Made by a program: the position numbers and the translations under genes. From the NCBI RefSeq assembly GCF_014138045.1, contig NZ_JACGXA010000001.1:741501-805500 (forward strand): 64,000 nucleotides of DNA, given 5' to 3'. Numbering within the stretch: the stretch's first letter is position 1; each line of letters starts with the position of its first letter. Source of the stretch: Nocardioides ginsengisegetis. GTDB taxonomy: Bacteria > Actinomycetota > Actinomycetes > Propionibacteriales > Nocardioidaceae. Below the pieces are notes generated by a model. That model had not been told where the DNA came from, did not search any database, and saw nothing but the letters and a program-made list of their open reading frames with translations. This document shows positions 34,484 to 42,798 of this stretch, piece by piece.

Positions 34484-35578
34484 ATGCCCGACGCCATCGA
34501 AGTACGCAAGGTGCCGATCCACTCGGTCGCCGACGCCAGCGAGCTCGCCAAGCTGATCGACGACGGGATCATGGACGCCAGCCGCGTCATCGCGATCATC
34601 GGCAAGACCGAGGGCAACGGCGGCGTCAACGACTACACCCGGATCATCGCCGACCGCGCGTTCCGCGAGGTGCTCGTCGAGAAGGGCGCACCCGCCGACC
34701 AAGTCAAGCAGATCCCGATCGTGTGGTCCGGCGGCACCGACGGCGTGATCAGCCCCCACGCCACGATCTTCGCCACGACGGACGCCGAGCCCAGCGACGA
34801 GCCGCGCCTCACGGTCGGCTTCGCGATGAGCGAGCAGCTGCTGCCCGAGGAGATCGGCCGCACGCCGATGATCACCAAGGTCGCCGCCGCGGTGAAGGAG
34901 GCGATGGCCAAGGCCGGCATCACCGACCCCGCCGACGTGCACTATGTGCAGACCAAGACCCCGCTGCTGACGATCCACACGATCCGCGACGCCAAGTCGC
35001 GCGGCAAGTCCGTGTGGACCGAGCACACCCACGAGTCGATGGACCTCTCCAACGGCGTCACCGCGCTCGGCATCGCCGTCGCGCTGGGCGAGATCGAGAT
35101 GCCCACCGACGCCGACGTCATGCACAACCGCGACCTGTTCTCGGCCGTGGCGTCCTGCTCCTCGGGCGTCGAGCTCGACCAGGCGCAGGTCGTCGTGGTC
35201 GGCAACGCCACCGGGGTCGGCGGCCGCTACCGCGTCGGTCACTCGGTCATGAAGGACGCCCTCGACCAGGACGGCATCTGGGACGCCATCCGCTCCGCCG
35301 GCCTCGACCTGCCCGAGCGTCCGCGCACCTCCGACCTCGACGGCAAGCTGGTCAACGTCTTCCTCAAGTGCGAGGCGTCGCAGGACGGCACCGTGCGCGG
35401 TCGCCGCAACGCGATGCTCGACGACTCCGACGTGCACTGGCACCGCCAGATCAAGGCGACCGTCGGTGGCGTCACCGCCGCCGTCACCGGCGACCCGGCC
35501 GTTTTCGTCTCCGTGTCCGCCGCGCACCAGGGCCCCGAGGGTGGGGGCCCGGTCGCGGCCATCGTCGACCTGGGCTGA
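34484..35578 (+). CDS. Ring-opening amidohydrolase (barbiturase/cyanuric acid hydrolase family)
   Basis: The 364-residue protein has the length and three-repeat architecture of the AtzD/barbiturase family. Ser-Lys pairs are visible in [13 protein letters not shown] and [12 protein letters not shown], in VQTKTPLL and [12 protein letters not shown], and in the C-terminal [17 protein letters not shown]. These enzymes hydrolyse a symmetric cyclic amide: barbiturate to ureidomalonate, or cyanuric acid to carboxybiuret. The neighbouring uracil-type permease, molybdenum hydroxylase and CoA-linked dehydrogenase favour barbiturate, but sequence alone does not decide. A GAAAGGA ribosome binding site precedes the ATG. 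Confidence 0.93.
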   Translation: MPDAIEVRKVPIHSVADASELAKLIDDGIMDASRVIAIIGKTEGNGGVNDYTRIIADRAFREVLVEKGAPADQVKQIPIVWSGGTDGVISPHATIFATTDAEPSDEPRLTVGFAMSEQLLPEEIGRTPMITKVAAAVKEAMAKAGITDPADVHYVQTKTPLLTIHTIRDAKSRGKSVWTEHTHESMDLSNGVTALGIAVALGEIEMPTDADVMHNRDLFSAVASCSSGVELDQAQVVVVGNATGVGGRYRVGHSVMKDALDQDGIWDAIRSAGLDLPERPRTSDLDGKLVNVFLKCEASQDGTVRGRRNAMLDDSDVHWHRQIKATVGGVTAAVTGDPAVFVSVSAAHQGPEGGGPVAAIVDLG

Positions 35579-35605
35579 CCCCCCGCTGTCCAGGTTGCGT
35601 CAAAA

Positions 35606-35653
35606 GGACGTCATGCGGTCGGAGCTGCACCCAGCCCCGACCGCATGACGTCC
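35606..35653. terminator. Perfect 17-bp hairpin between convergent genes
   Basis: GGACGTCATGCGGTCGG pairs perfectly with CCGACCGCATGACGTCC across a 14-base loop. For minus-strand transcripts a TTTT follows. It overlaps the last 14 codons of the minus-strand DinB-type gene, so the terminator is built into coding sequence. Confidence 0.8.
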
Positions 35654-36195
35654 GACGTCTTTGTGGGGGAGCGACCCGCAAAGGCAGCCAGGCGCTCGTA
35701 CGCCGTCGCGCGGTCGTCGACGGCCACCTCCGGCGCGAACGCCGTACCCCGGTTGTCCGCCGTCATCCCAGCCCGCATGAAGGCCAGGGCCGTCTCCGCC
35801 ACGCGATCGTCGAGCCGCCAGCGGTAGCCCACCGCCCGCGCCAGGTCCCACGTGTGCACCGCGAACTCCGTGGTCTGCCAGTCGACGATCCGCGCCTGGG
35901 CCCGGTCACCCTCCTGGTGCCACAGGTGGATCAGGTCGTCGGCCGCGGACCGGAACTCCGACGCCCACTCCTGCTCGACCGGAGGCGCCGGGGCCGACCA
36001 GTCGGCCTCCCCGCCCCGCATCGTCTCGGCGAAGCGCCGCGGCCCGGCGACGAGGTGGGCGACCAGCTGGCCGACGTCCCAGTCCGCGCAGGGCGTGGGC
36101 TGCCCCAGCTGGTCGTGCCGCACCGAGGCCAGGACGTCGCCGGCCTGGTCGAGTGCGTGGGAGAGCGTGACAACGGCATCGTTCGGCATGGTCAT
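35611..36195 (-). CDS. DinB-type/maleylpyruvate isomerase-like protein (TIGR03086 type)
   Basis: The 194-residue protein matches the TIGR03086/mycothiol-dependent isomerase-like group. It has PTPCADWDVGQLVAHLVAGPRRFAE near the N-terminus and EFAVHTWDLARAVG near the middle; the His residues are the metal ligands. Such proteins bind a metal and may use mycothiol, but most have no assigned reaction. ATG at 36195 follows GGAGGA. Its last codons form one arm of the convergent terminator. It points towards the amidohydrolase gene and is not part of that operon. Confidence 0.8.
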   Translation of the reverse strand: MTMPNDAVVTLSHALDQAGDVLASVRHDQLGQPTPCADWDVGQLVAHLVAGPRRFAETMRGGEADWSAPAPPVEQEWASEFRSAADDLIHLWHQEGDRAQARIVDWQTTEFAVHTWDLARAVGYRWRLDDRVAETALAFMRAGMTADNRGTAFAPEVAVDDRATAYERLAAFAGRSPTKTSDVMRSGLGAAPTA

Positions 36196-36247
36196 GGCGA
36201 TTCCTCCGTCACCCACGCTACGCGTGCTCGGGCCCGACCGGGAGGGG

Positions 36248-36271
36248 TCGAGTCGGCGCAGCTGCCGGGCC
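36248..36271. repeat. 24-base element shared with 41503
   Basis: The run from TCGAGTCGGCGCAGC through TGCCGGGCC differs by one base from the stretch at 41503-41526. There the same sequence is the left arm of a 20-bp hairpin; here no matching right arm follows. It lies between the DinB-type gene and the ABC operon. Confidence 0.55.
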
Positions 36272-36418
36272 GTACGCCGAGGTCCGGCTGCGTTCGCCGA
36301 GCGTTTGGCAAACCGAGCCGGTCAGGTCACCCGCGGCCCCTAGCTTCCTCGTCCGGACGGTTGTTTCGGGCAACGACCTGGCCGGCTCCCTCGGGGTGTC
36401 GGCCCGACGGAGGAGCAC

Positions 36419-37372
36419 ATGCGGTCAACCGCTGCGATTCGGGCGCGCGGTGTGAGCAAGACGTTCGGCGAGGTCATCGCCCTCGACGGCGTCGACCTCG
36501 ACGTCGCTCCCGGGCACATCCACGGGCTCGTCGGGCCCAACGGCGCGGGCAAGACCACGCTCCTCGGCCTCCTGCTCGGGCTGGTCGTGGCCGACGGCGG
36601 GACCCTCGAGATGCTGGGCGCGTCCGTGGGTCGCGCGTTCTCCGTGCCGGGCGGCGTCGCCGGGTTCGTCGAGGGCCCCGGGCTCTACCCGACGCTGACC
36701 GCCCGCCAGAACCTCGCGGCCCTCGCGTCCCTGCGCAGCGAGCCGACCGCCCGCGCAGCCGACGTCGACGCCCTCCTCGACCGGGTGGGGCTGCTCGAGG
36801 TCGCCGGTGACGCCGTCCGGGGCTTCTCCCTGGGCATGCGGCAGCGGCTCGGCCTGGCCGCCGCCCTGCTCGGTGAGCCGCGCCTGCTGGTCCTCGACGA
36901 ACCCGCCAACGGGCTCGACCCGGCCGGCAAGCGGCAGGTACACGAGGTGCTCGCCGGCCTGGCCGAGGCCGGCACCACCGTGGTCCTGTCGAGCCACCGG
37001 ATGGACGACCTCACCGCCCTGTGCGACGAGGTCACCCTGCTGTCCACGGGACGGGTCGTGTTCTCCGGTCCGGTCGCCAAGCTGGCCGCGGAGAGCGGCG
37101 ACCTCGACCACCGGCTCGTCACCTCCGACCCTGTGGGCGCCCGCCGGGTCGTCGACGGCACGCCGTCGCTGAGCCTGGTCCCCGGCCGCCGCGCCCAGGC
37201 TCCGCGTGACGAGCAGGCGCTCGTCGTACGTGGTCCCGAGGCGGCCCTGGACGACCTGGTGGGGCGGCTGGTCGGCGCCGGCATCGCCATCCGCGAGCTC
37301 GGGCCGGTGGTGCCGCTGCTCGAGGCGGCCTTCCTCGCGCTGACGGGCACCGACGAGGAGGCAGCACGATGA
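36419..37372 (+). CDS. ABC transporter ATP-binding protein
   Basis: The 317-residue protein has Walker A GPNGAGKTT (about residues 39-47), signature FSLGMRQR, Walker B LLVLDEP and the switch SSHRMDD. A C-terminal extension of about 100 residues with no recognised domain follows. It resembles drug-resistance or exporter-type ATPases. ATG follows AGGAG. It overlaps the permease gene by 4 bases. Exporter direction is inferred from the type of permease and absence of a binding protein gene. Confidence 0.9.
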   Translation: MRSTAAIRARGVSKTFGEVIALDGVDLDVAPGHIHGLVGPNGAGKTTLLGLLLGLVVADGGTLEMLGASVGRAFSVPGGVAGFVEGPGLYPTLTARQNLAALASLRSEPTARAADVDALLDRVGLLEVAGDAVRGFSLGMRQRLGLAAALLGEPRLLVLDEPANGLDPAGKRQVHEVLAGLAEAGTTVVLSSHRMDDLTALCDEVTLLSTGRVVFSGPVAKLAAESGDLDHRLVTSDPVGARRVVDGTPSLSLVPGRRAQAPRDEQALVVRGPEAALDDLVGRLVGAGIAIRELGPVVPLLEAAFLALTGTDEEAAR

Positions 37373-38730
37373 CCGCGACCGCGATGGCCGCGCCCACCCC
37401 GGTCCAGCCGGTGGCGCTGCGCCGGGGCTACCGCTTCGAGCTGGTCAAGCTGGCCTCGCAGTGGCGGCTGCGGCTGGTGGCCCTGGCCTGCCTGGTCGCC
37501 CCGGCTGTCTACACCGCCGTCGTCAGCAGGCAGACCTCCCTGCCCGCCGACGCCGTCTACGGCCGGTGGATGGGCCAGTCCGGCTGGGCCGGTTCCCTGG
37601 TGGTCCTCGCCTTCCTCGGGACCCTCGTGCTCCCGCTGCTCACCTGCGTCGTGGCCGGCGACGTCTTCGCCGTGGAGGACCGGCTCGGCACCTGGCGACA
37701 CCTGCTGGTCGCGGTGCGCTCGCCCCGCCGGATCTTCCTCGCCAAGGTGCTCGCCGCGCTCACCGTGACCCTGGCGCTGCTCGCGGCGCTCGCCCTGTCG
37801 TCGGTCGTGGGCGGCCTGGCCTCGATCGGCAGCCACCCGCTGCCCGGCCTGGACGGGCACCCGATGGGCACCGGGCAGCTCGCCCGGACCGTCCTGCTGG
37901 CCTGGCTGGGCATCGTGCCGCCGACCCTCGCCTTCTCGGCGGTCGGCCTGCTCGGGTCGGTGGCCCTGGGCCGTTCGCCGCTGGGGCTGCTCATGCCGGT
38001 GGTCCTCGCGTTGGTTCTCGAGGGCCTGCAGCTGCTGCCCGTGCCCGTCGCGCTGCGGGTCGCGCTGCCGATGAGCGCGTTCACGACGTACCGCGGCCTC
38101 CTCACCGCGCCCGGCCAGTTCGGGCCCTTCTGGGTGGGGCTTGCGGTCAGCCTGGCGTGGACGGTGCTCGCGACGCTGCTGGCCTACCTCCTCTTCGTGC
38201 GCCGCGACTTCACCGGTGCGGGGCACGACGGCTCGGGCCGCCGCTTCCTGGTCCTGGGCGTGGCCCCCCTCGTCGGCCTGGCCGCCGTCACGACCCTCGC
38301 GGTGGCCGGTGCAACCGGCGCCACCGGGACCGGCATCGACCGGGCCAAGCTCGAGGCGGCCCTGGCCACCTCGTTCTCCCACCTCTACGTGCTGCAGACC
38401 GACGAGCTCCACCGCCCGGCCGTGACGGAGGAGCAGCTGCACACGACCGCCCGCTGCGACAAGGGCGGTGACCGGGCAGTCGACGCCGGTCCCGGCGCGG
38501 ACTGGCGGTGCGTCGTCACGTGGACCCTCCCGGGTGCGACCGCGACCGGGAGCGCGGTCTACCAGCTCGACGTCGCCGCGGACGGCCGCTTCGTCGCCGA
38601 CGGCGACGGGCCCAAGGAGGTCAACGGCTACTTCCAGCTCCACACCCCCAGCGGGGACGCCCCGAACCCGCTGTGGCAGTTCGACGGAGTCGTCGACCTG
38701 CTGGCAACCACCAAGGAAGGTTCTCGATGA
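37369..38730 (+). CDS. ABC transporter permease with extracytoplasmic domain
   Basis: The 453-residue protein has about six membrane segments in residues 30-300, in the layout of ABC-2 type permeases. A long C-terminal extracytoplasmic part (about 325-453) contains two cysteines (TTARCDKGG, WRCVVTW) and a YQLDVAADGRFVADGDG stretch like a small secreted beta domain. The extra domain is unusual for a permease. It overlaps both the ATPase and the phosphoesterase genes by ATGA, so the three proteins are expected to act together. Confidence 0.85.
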   Translation: MTATAMAAPTPVQPVALRRGYRFELVKLASQWRLRLVALACLVAPAVYTAVVSRQTSLPADAVYGRWMGQSGWAGSLVVLAFLGTLVLPLLTCVVAGDVFAVEDRLGTWRHLLVAVRSPRRIFLAKVLAALTVTLALLAALALSSVVGGLASIGSHPLPGLDGHPMGTGQLARTVLLAWLGIVPPTLAFSAVGLLGSVALGRSPLGLLMPVVLALVLEGLQLLPVPVALRVALPMSAFTTYRGLLTAPGQFGPFWVGLAVSLAWTVLATLLAYLLFVRRDFTGAGHDGSGRRFLVLGVAPLVGLAAVTTLAVAGATGATGTGIDRAKLEAALATSFSHLYVLQTDELHRPAVTEEQLHTTARCDKGGDRAVDAGPGADWRCVVTWTLPGATATGSAVYQLDVAADGRFVADGDGPKEVNGYFQLHTPSGDAPNPLWQFDGVVDLLATTKEGSR

Positions 38731-41498
38731 ATGTGACGCGCAACCGCGTGGCGAAGGCCGAGCGTCGGTTCTTCTCACGCACGCAGCAGGTCAGTGCCGT
38801 GGCCGCCGGCCTCGCCCTCGCGGTCAGCGGCGGTGTCGCCTACGCCACCACCGTCGGCTTCGGCCAGCGCCAGGTCGGCAGCGAGTACGCCGACGGCCTC
38901 CAGATCTCCTCCGACCAGGTCCTCGAGCCGCTCGGCGACCGCACCATGACGCCGTACGGCAAGTTCATGGGCTCCACCGTCAGCCCCGACGGCCGGTTCC
39001 TCGCCGCCACCTCGACCGACCGCGGCGTCTCGCTCCAGGTCTTCGACCTCGCCACCAACCAGCTGGTCTGGCGCGGCGGCTCCGCCTCCGGCGTCAACGC
39101 CAAGCTGTCCGACAACACCGTCGGCCAGGAGGGACCGCTCTACTCGCCCGACGGCAAGGTCCTGTGGATGCCGAACGCGACCGGTCTCACCAGCTTCCCG
39201 GTCAACGCCGACGGCTCCCTCGGCTCCGGCACCAAGGTCTCGATCCCCAGCCAGGGCGACCAGAAGACGCTGACCTCCGGCCTCGCCTACTCGGCCGACG
39301 GCGCCACGCTGTACGCCGGGGTCAACGGCCAGAACACGGTGGTCGCGATCGACCCGGCCGCGGGCACGATCACGCACACCTGGGACGTGGGGATCGCCCC
39401 GCGCCAGCTGAAGCTCGTCGGCACCAAGCTCTACGTCACCGACGAGGGCGGCCGCCGCGCCGTCGCCGGCGATGCGACCCAGGGCTCCTACGGCACCGAC
39501 GTCCCCGCCGACCCCGTCCTCGGCACCTCGACCACGGGCGTGCTCAGCACCATCGACACGGCCAACCCCGCCGCCCCCGTCGGGCAGGTCAAGGTCGGCC
39601 TGCACCCGACCGCGATGTACGCCAAGGGCAGCGTCCTGTACGTCGCCAACACCAACGACGACACGGTCTCCGTGGTCGACACCACGACTGACGCCGTCGT
39701 CCAGACGATCTCGACCCAGCCCTGGCAGGGCTCGAAGGTCGGCTACGAGCCCGACGCCGTGACGGTCCAGAACGGTCGCCTCCTCGTCAGCCTCGGCCGG
39801 GCCAACGCGATCGCGGTCTACCGGCTCGGGCAGGGCGCCATCGACCCGGTCCGCTACGTGGGCCTCGTGCCGACCGACTACTACCCGGAGGAGATCGCGC
39901 CCGTGGGCGACCAGCTGGTCGTGACCAACCGCCGCGGCATCGACGCCCGTGGGCCGCTCCTCACCTTCAACGCCGGCTACGGCACCACGCCGGCGACCGG
40001 TCACGGCACGCACGGCACCACGGCCTCGCTGACCCGCTTCACCCTGCCCTCCGACAGCGACATCAAGGAGACCTGGACCCCCACGGTCTTCCACCAGAAC
40101 GGCTGGGGCGACGCCGGCACCGACGTCAAGCACGCCTCCGGCACCCGGGCCAGCGCCGTGCCGGTGCCGAAGCGGATCGGTGACCCCTCGACCATCAAGC
40201 ACGTGTTCATGGTGGTCAAGGAGAACCGGACCTACGACCAGGTCCACGGCGACATGCCCGAGGGCAACGGCGACGCGTCGCTGGCCCAGTTCGGCGAGCA
40301 GGTGACGCCGAACATCCACGCGCTGGCCCGCCAGTTCGGCCTCTACGACAACACCTACGACATCGGCACCAACTCCGCCGAGGGCCACAACTGGATCATG
40401 CAGGGCGACAATCCGGAGTACACCGAGTCGAGCGCCGGCGAGTACACCCGCAGCTATGACACCGAGGAGGACGTGCTCGGCCACCAGCGCTCCGGATTCC
40501 TCTGGACCGCGATCCAGGCGGCCGGCCACAGCGCCAGGAACTACGGCGAGTTCCTCTACACCGAGGGCAAGCCGGCGGGGACCTGGCAGCAGTACTACTG
40601 CGCCTCGAGGAGCGTCGAGGACGGCGGCGACCCGGCCCAGCTCACCTCGCCGGAGCTCAAGGGTGACTACGGCTCGGTGATCCCGTCGCTCAACGACATC
40701 ACGAACCCGACCTCCCCGCCGTTCGACCTGTCGATCCCCGACCTCTACCGCTACCAGATCTGGAAGCAGGACTTCGAGAAGTTCGGCCCGGCCGACTTCA
40801 ACATGCTCTGGATGTCCGACGACCACACCGGCGGGCCGGTCTCGGCGCGGTCCGAGGTGGCGGGCGGCGACCTCGCCCTGGGCAAGGTCGTGCAGACGAT
40901 CTCGCACAGCCCCTACTGGAAGAACTCCGCGATCTTCGTGGTCGAGGACGACAGCCAGAACGGCGCCGACCACGTCGACGGGCACCGCGCGCCCATCCAG
41001 GTCATCAGCCCGTGGGCCGCGCACGGCAAGACCGTGTCGACGTACTACTCGCAGATCTCCATGGTCCGCACCATCGAGCAGATCCTCGGTGCGGAGCCGC
41101 TGAACCAGAAGGTCGCCGCGGCCACGCCGATGTTCGACGCGTTCCAGGCCACGCCCGACCAGACGCCGTTCACCGCGAGGCCCAACCGCATCTCGCTCAC
41201 CGAGAACATCGCCACGCCGCCCTCGTGCGGTCTCGACACCCCCGCGAGCAGCGGTGCGGCCGCGGCGGCACCCGTCCCGGCGAAGTACGTCGCCTACCAA
41301 CAGGCCTGGCAGCAGTGGGCGGCGAGGCAGCACCTGACCGGCGCCCACGCCCGGCCGGACTTCGCCAACCCCGAGCAGATGAACCGCTACACCTGGTACG
41401 ACGCCCACGACCGGAGCACGCCCTACCCGGGTGACCCGAAGATCTACCTGCCCCAGCAGGTGCCGGGCGCTGCGCTGCCCGGGTCGGACACCGACTGA
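38727..41498 (+). CDS. Exported YncE-like beta-propeller/phosphoesterase fusion
   Basis: The 923-residue protein has an N-terminal signal or anchor segment (about residues 22-42), then a seven-bladed propeller-like region (about 70-430). The propeller has YncE repeats such as YVANTNDDTVSVVDTTTDAV and VNGQNTVVAIDPAAGTI. A PF04185-type phosphoesterase domain (about 480-800) follows with KHVFMVVKENRTYDQVHGD, NSAEGHNWIMQGDN and DDSQNGADHVDGHR. It is predicted to hydrolyse a phosphate or phosphodiester outside the cell, substrate unknown. It is coupled to an ABC transporter by ATGA overlap, suggesting export and processing of one compound. Confidence 0.87.
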   Translation: MNVTRNRVAKAERRFFSRTQQVSAVAAGLALAVSGGVAYATTVGFGQRQVGSEYADGLQISSDQVLEPLGDRTMTPYGKFMGSTVSPDGRFLAATSTDRGVSLQVFDLATNQLVWRGGSASGVNAKLSDNTVGQEGPLYSPDGKVLWMPNATGLTSFPVNADGSLGSGTKVSIPSQGDQKTLTSGLAYSADGATLYAGVNGQNTVVAIDPAAGTITHTWDVGIAPRQLKLVGTKLYVTDEGGRRAVAGDATQGSYGTDVPADPVLGTSTTGVLSTIDTANPAAPVGQVKVGLHPTAMYAKGSVLYVANTNDDTVSVVDTTTDAVVQTISTQPWQGSKVGYEPDAVTVQNGRLLVSLGRANAIAVYRLGQGAIDPVRYVGLVPTDYYPEEIAPVGDQLVVTNRRGIDARGPLLTFNAGYGTTPATGHGTHGTTASLTRFTLPSDSDIKETWTPTVFHQNGWGDAGTDVKHASGTRASAVPVPKRIGDPSTIKHVFMVVKENRTYDQVHGDMPEGNGDASLAQFGEQVTPNIHALARQFGLYDNTYDIGTNSAEGHNWIMQGDNPEYTESSAGEYTRSYDTEEDVLGHQRSGFLWTAIQAAGHSARNYGEFLYTEGKPAGTWQQYYCASRSVEDGGDPAQLTSPELKGDYGSVIPSLNDITNPTSPPFDLSIPDLYRYQIWKQDFEKFGPADFNMLWMSDDHTGGPVSARSEVAGGDLALGKVVQTISHSPYWKNSAIFVVEDDSQNGADHVDGHRAPIQVISPWAAHGKTVSTYYSQISMVRTIEQILGAEPLNQKVAAATPMFDAFQATPDQTPFTARPNRISLTENIATPPSCGLDTPASSGAAAAAPVPAKYVAYQQAWQQWAARQHLTGAHARPDFANPEQMNRYTWYDAHDRSTPYPGDPKIYLPQQVPGAALPGSDTD

Positions 41499-41502
41499 CC
41501 GA

Positions 41503-41552
41503 TCGAGTCGGCGCAACTGCCGGGCCACACCGCGGCAGTTGCGCCGGCTCGA
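41503..41552. terminator. 20-bp hairpin between convergent genes
   Basis: TCGAGTCGGCGCAACTGCCG pairs with CGGCAGTTGCGCCGGCTCGA, with one G-T wobble, around a 10-base loop. It fills the gap between the phosphoesterase stop and the CoA-transferase stop and is probably a bidirectional terminator. Its left arm recurs at 36248. Confidence 0.8.
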
Positions 41553-41558
41553 CGGGGG

Positions 41559-42716
41559 TCAGGAGTCGAGCCACTCCCGGATCGACTCGTTGTGCTGCCC
41601 CAGGGTCGGGGGAGCGGCGTGCGTGGCGCGCCCGCCGGAGTAGGGGTTGTCATCGAAGCGGATCGGGGAGCCGGGGATCTTCAGCTTCCCCTGCGTGGCG
41701 TGCTCGACGTCGAGGAGAAGGTGCTGCGACAGCGTCTGGTCCCACGAGTAGACGTCGTCGAGGGAGCGCACCTTCCCCGACGGCACCCCGGCCTCCGACA
41801 GCAGCGCGAGCCAGTGCTCCGCAGGCTGGTCGGCGAAGAGCGTCTCGATGCGCGCGATCAGCTCGTCGCGGTGCGCGACCCGCTCCACGTTGGTGGCGAA
41901 GCGGTCCTCGGCGGGGTCCCAGCCGAAGGCGCCGCACAGCGCCCGCCACAGCCCCTCCGAGCCGCAGGCGATCTGGACGGGCGCGGTCTGCGTGGCGAAC
42001 ATGCCGTACGGCGCGATCGCGGGGTGGTGGTCGCCCGCGAGGCCCGGCACCTCGCCGGCGACGGTCCACCGGGTGCCCTGGAACGCGTGCACGCCGATCA
42101 TGCCGGCGAGGAGCGACGTACGCACCACGCGGCCGCGGCCGGTCGTGCTCCGCTCGTGGATGGCGGCGAGAACGCCGAAGGCGCCGTTCATGCCGGCCAA
42201 CAGGTCGGCGATCGGGACGCCGACCTTGGTGGGCTGGGTCGTGCCGGTGATCGACATCAGGCCGCCCTCGCCCTGCGCGATCTGGTCGTAGCCGGACCGG
42301 GTCGCCTCGGGGCCGTCGTGGCCGAAGCCGGTGATCTGGAGGACGACGAGGCCGGGGTTGATCTCGTGCAGCCGCGACACCGGGAAGCCGAGTCGGTCCA
42401 GCACGCCGACACGGAAGTTCTCCATCAGCACGTCCGCGCGTGCGACCAGCCGGGCCAGGACCTCCTGGTCCTCGGGCTTCTTCAGGTCGAGGACCAGCGA
42501 CTCCTTGTTGCGGTTGGTCGAGAGGAAGTACGTCGACTCCCGCTCGTCCTCCTCGCCGATGAACGGCGGTCCCCAGCCCCGGGTGTCGTCGCCGGTGGGC
42601 GACTCGATCTTGATCACCCGCGCGCCCATGTCGCCCAGCATCATGCCGGCGTGCGGGCCGGCCAGGGCGCGGGTCAGGTCGAGCACGATCAGGTCAGCCA
42701 GGGGTCCCTCGGTCAT
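41559..42716 (-). CDS. CaiB/BaiF family (class III) CoA-transferase
   Basis: The 385-residue protein has family III marks: LIVLDLTRALAGPHAGMMLGDMGARVIKIESPTGDDTRGWGPP at the N-terminus, ESTYFLSTNRNKESLVLDLK, then VLMENFRVGVLDRLG and DQIAQGEGGLMS. These enzymes move CoA between carboxylic acids. ATG at 42716 (MTEGPLADL) is preferred over an in-frame TTG at 42728. It is divergent from the helicase gene, and nothing in the context names its acid substrate. Confidence 0.92.
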   Translation of the reverse strand: MTEGPLADLIVLDLTRALAGPHAGMMLGDMGARVIKIESPTGDDTRGWGPPFIGEEDERESTYFLSTNRNKESLVLDLKKPEDQEVLARLVARADVLMENFRVGVLDRLGFPVSRLHEINPGLVVLQITGFGHDGPEATRSGYDQIAQGEGGLMSITGTTQPTKVGVPIADLLAGMNGAFGVLAAIHERSTTGRGRVVRTSLLAGMIGVHAFQGTRWTVAGEVPGLAGDHHPAIAPYGMFATQTAPVQIACGSEGLWRALCGAFGWDPAEDRFATNVERVAHRDELIARIETLFADQPAEHWLALLSEAGVPSGKVRSLDDVYSWDQTLSQHLLLDVEHATQGKLKIPGSPIRFDDNPYSGGRATHAAPPTLGQHNESIREWLDS

Positions 42717-42798
42717 GGGCTGAGCCAATCACGCACGGCCACCGCCGAGAACGGCAGACGTTCACAGTGCTGTCGGCGCCGGATGATTGAGTAACGAC

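Noticed and set aside
34484..35578. Firm assignment as cyanuric acid hydrolase
   Set aside because: Cyanuric acid hydrolases and barbiturases share this fold and motifs. No biuret or allophanate hydrolase gene lies nearby and the context is pyrimidine-like, so only the family is called.
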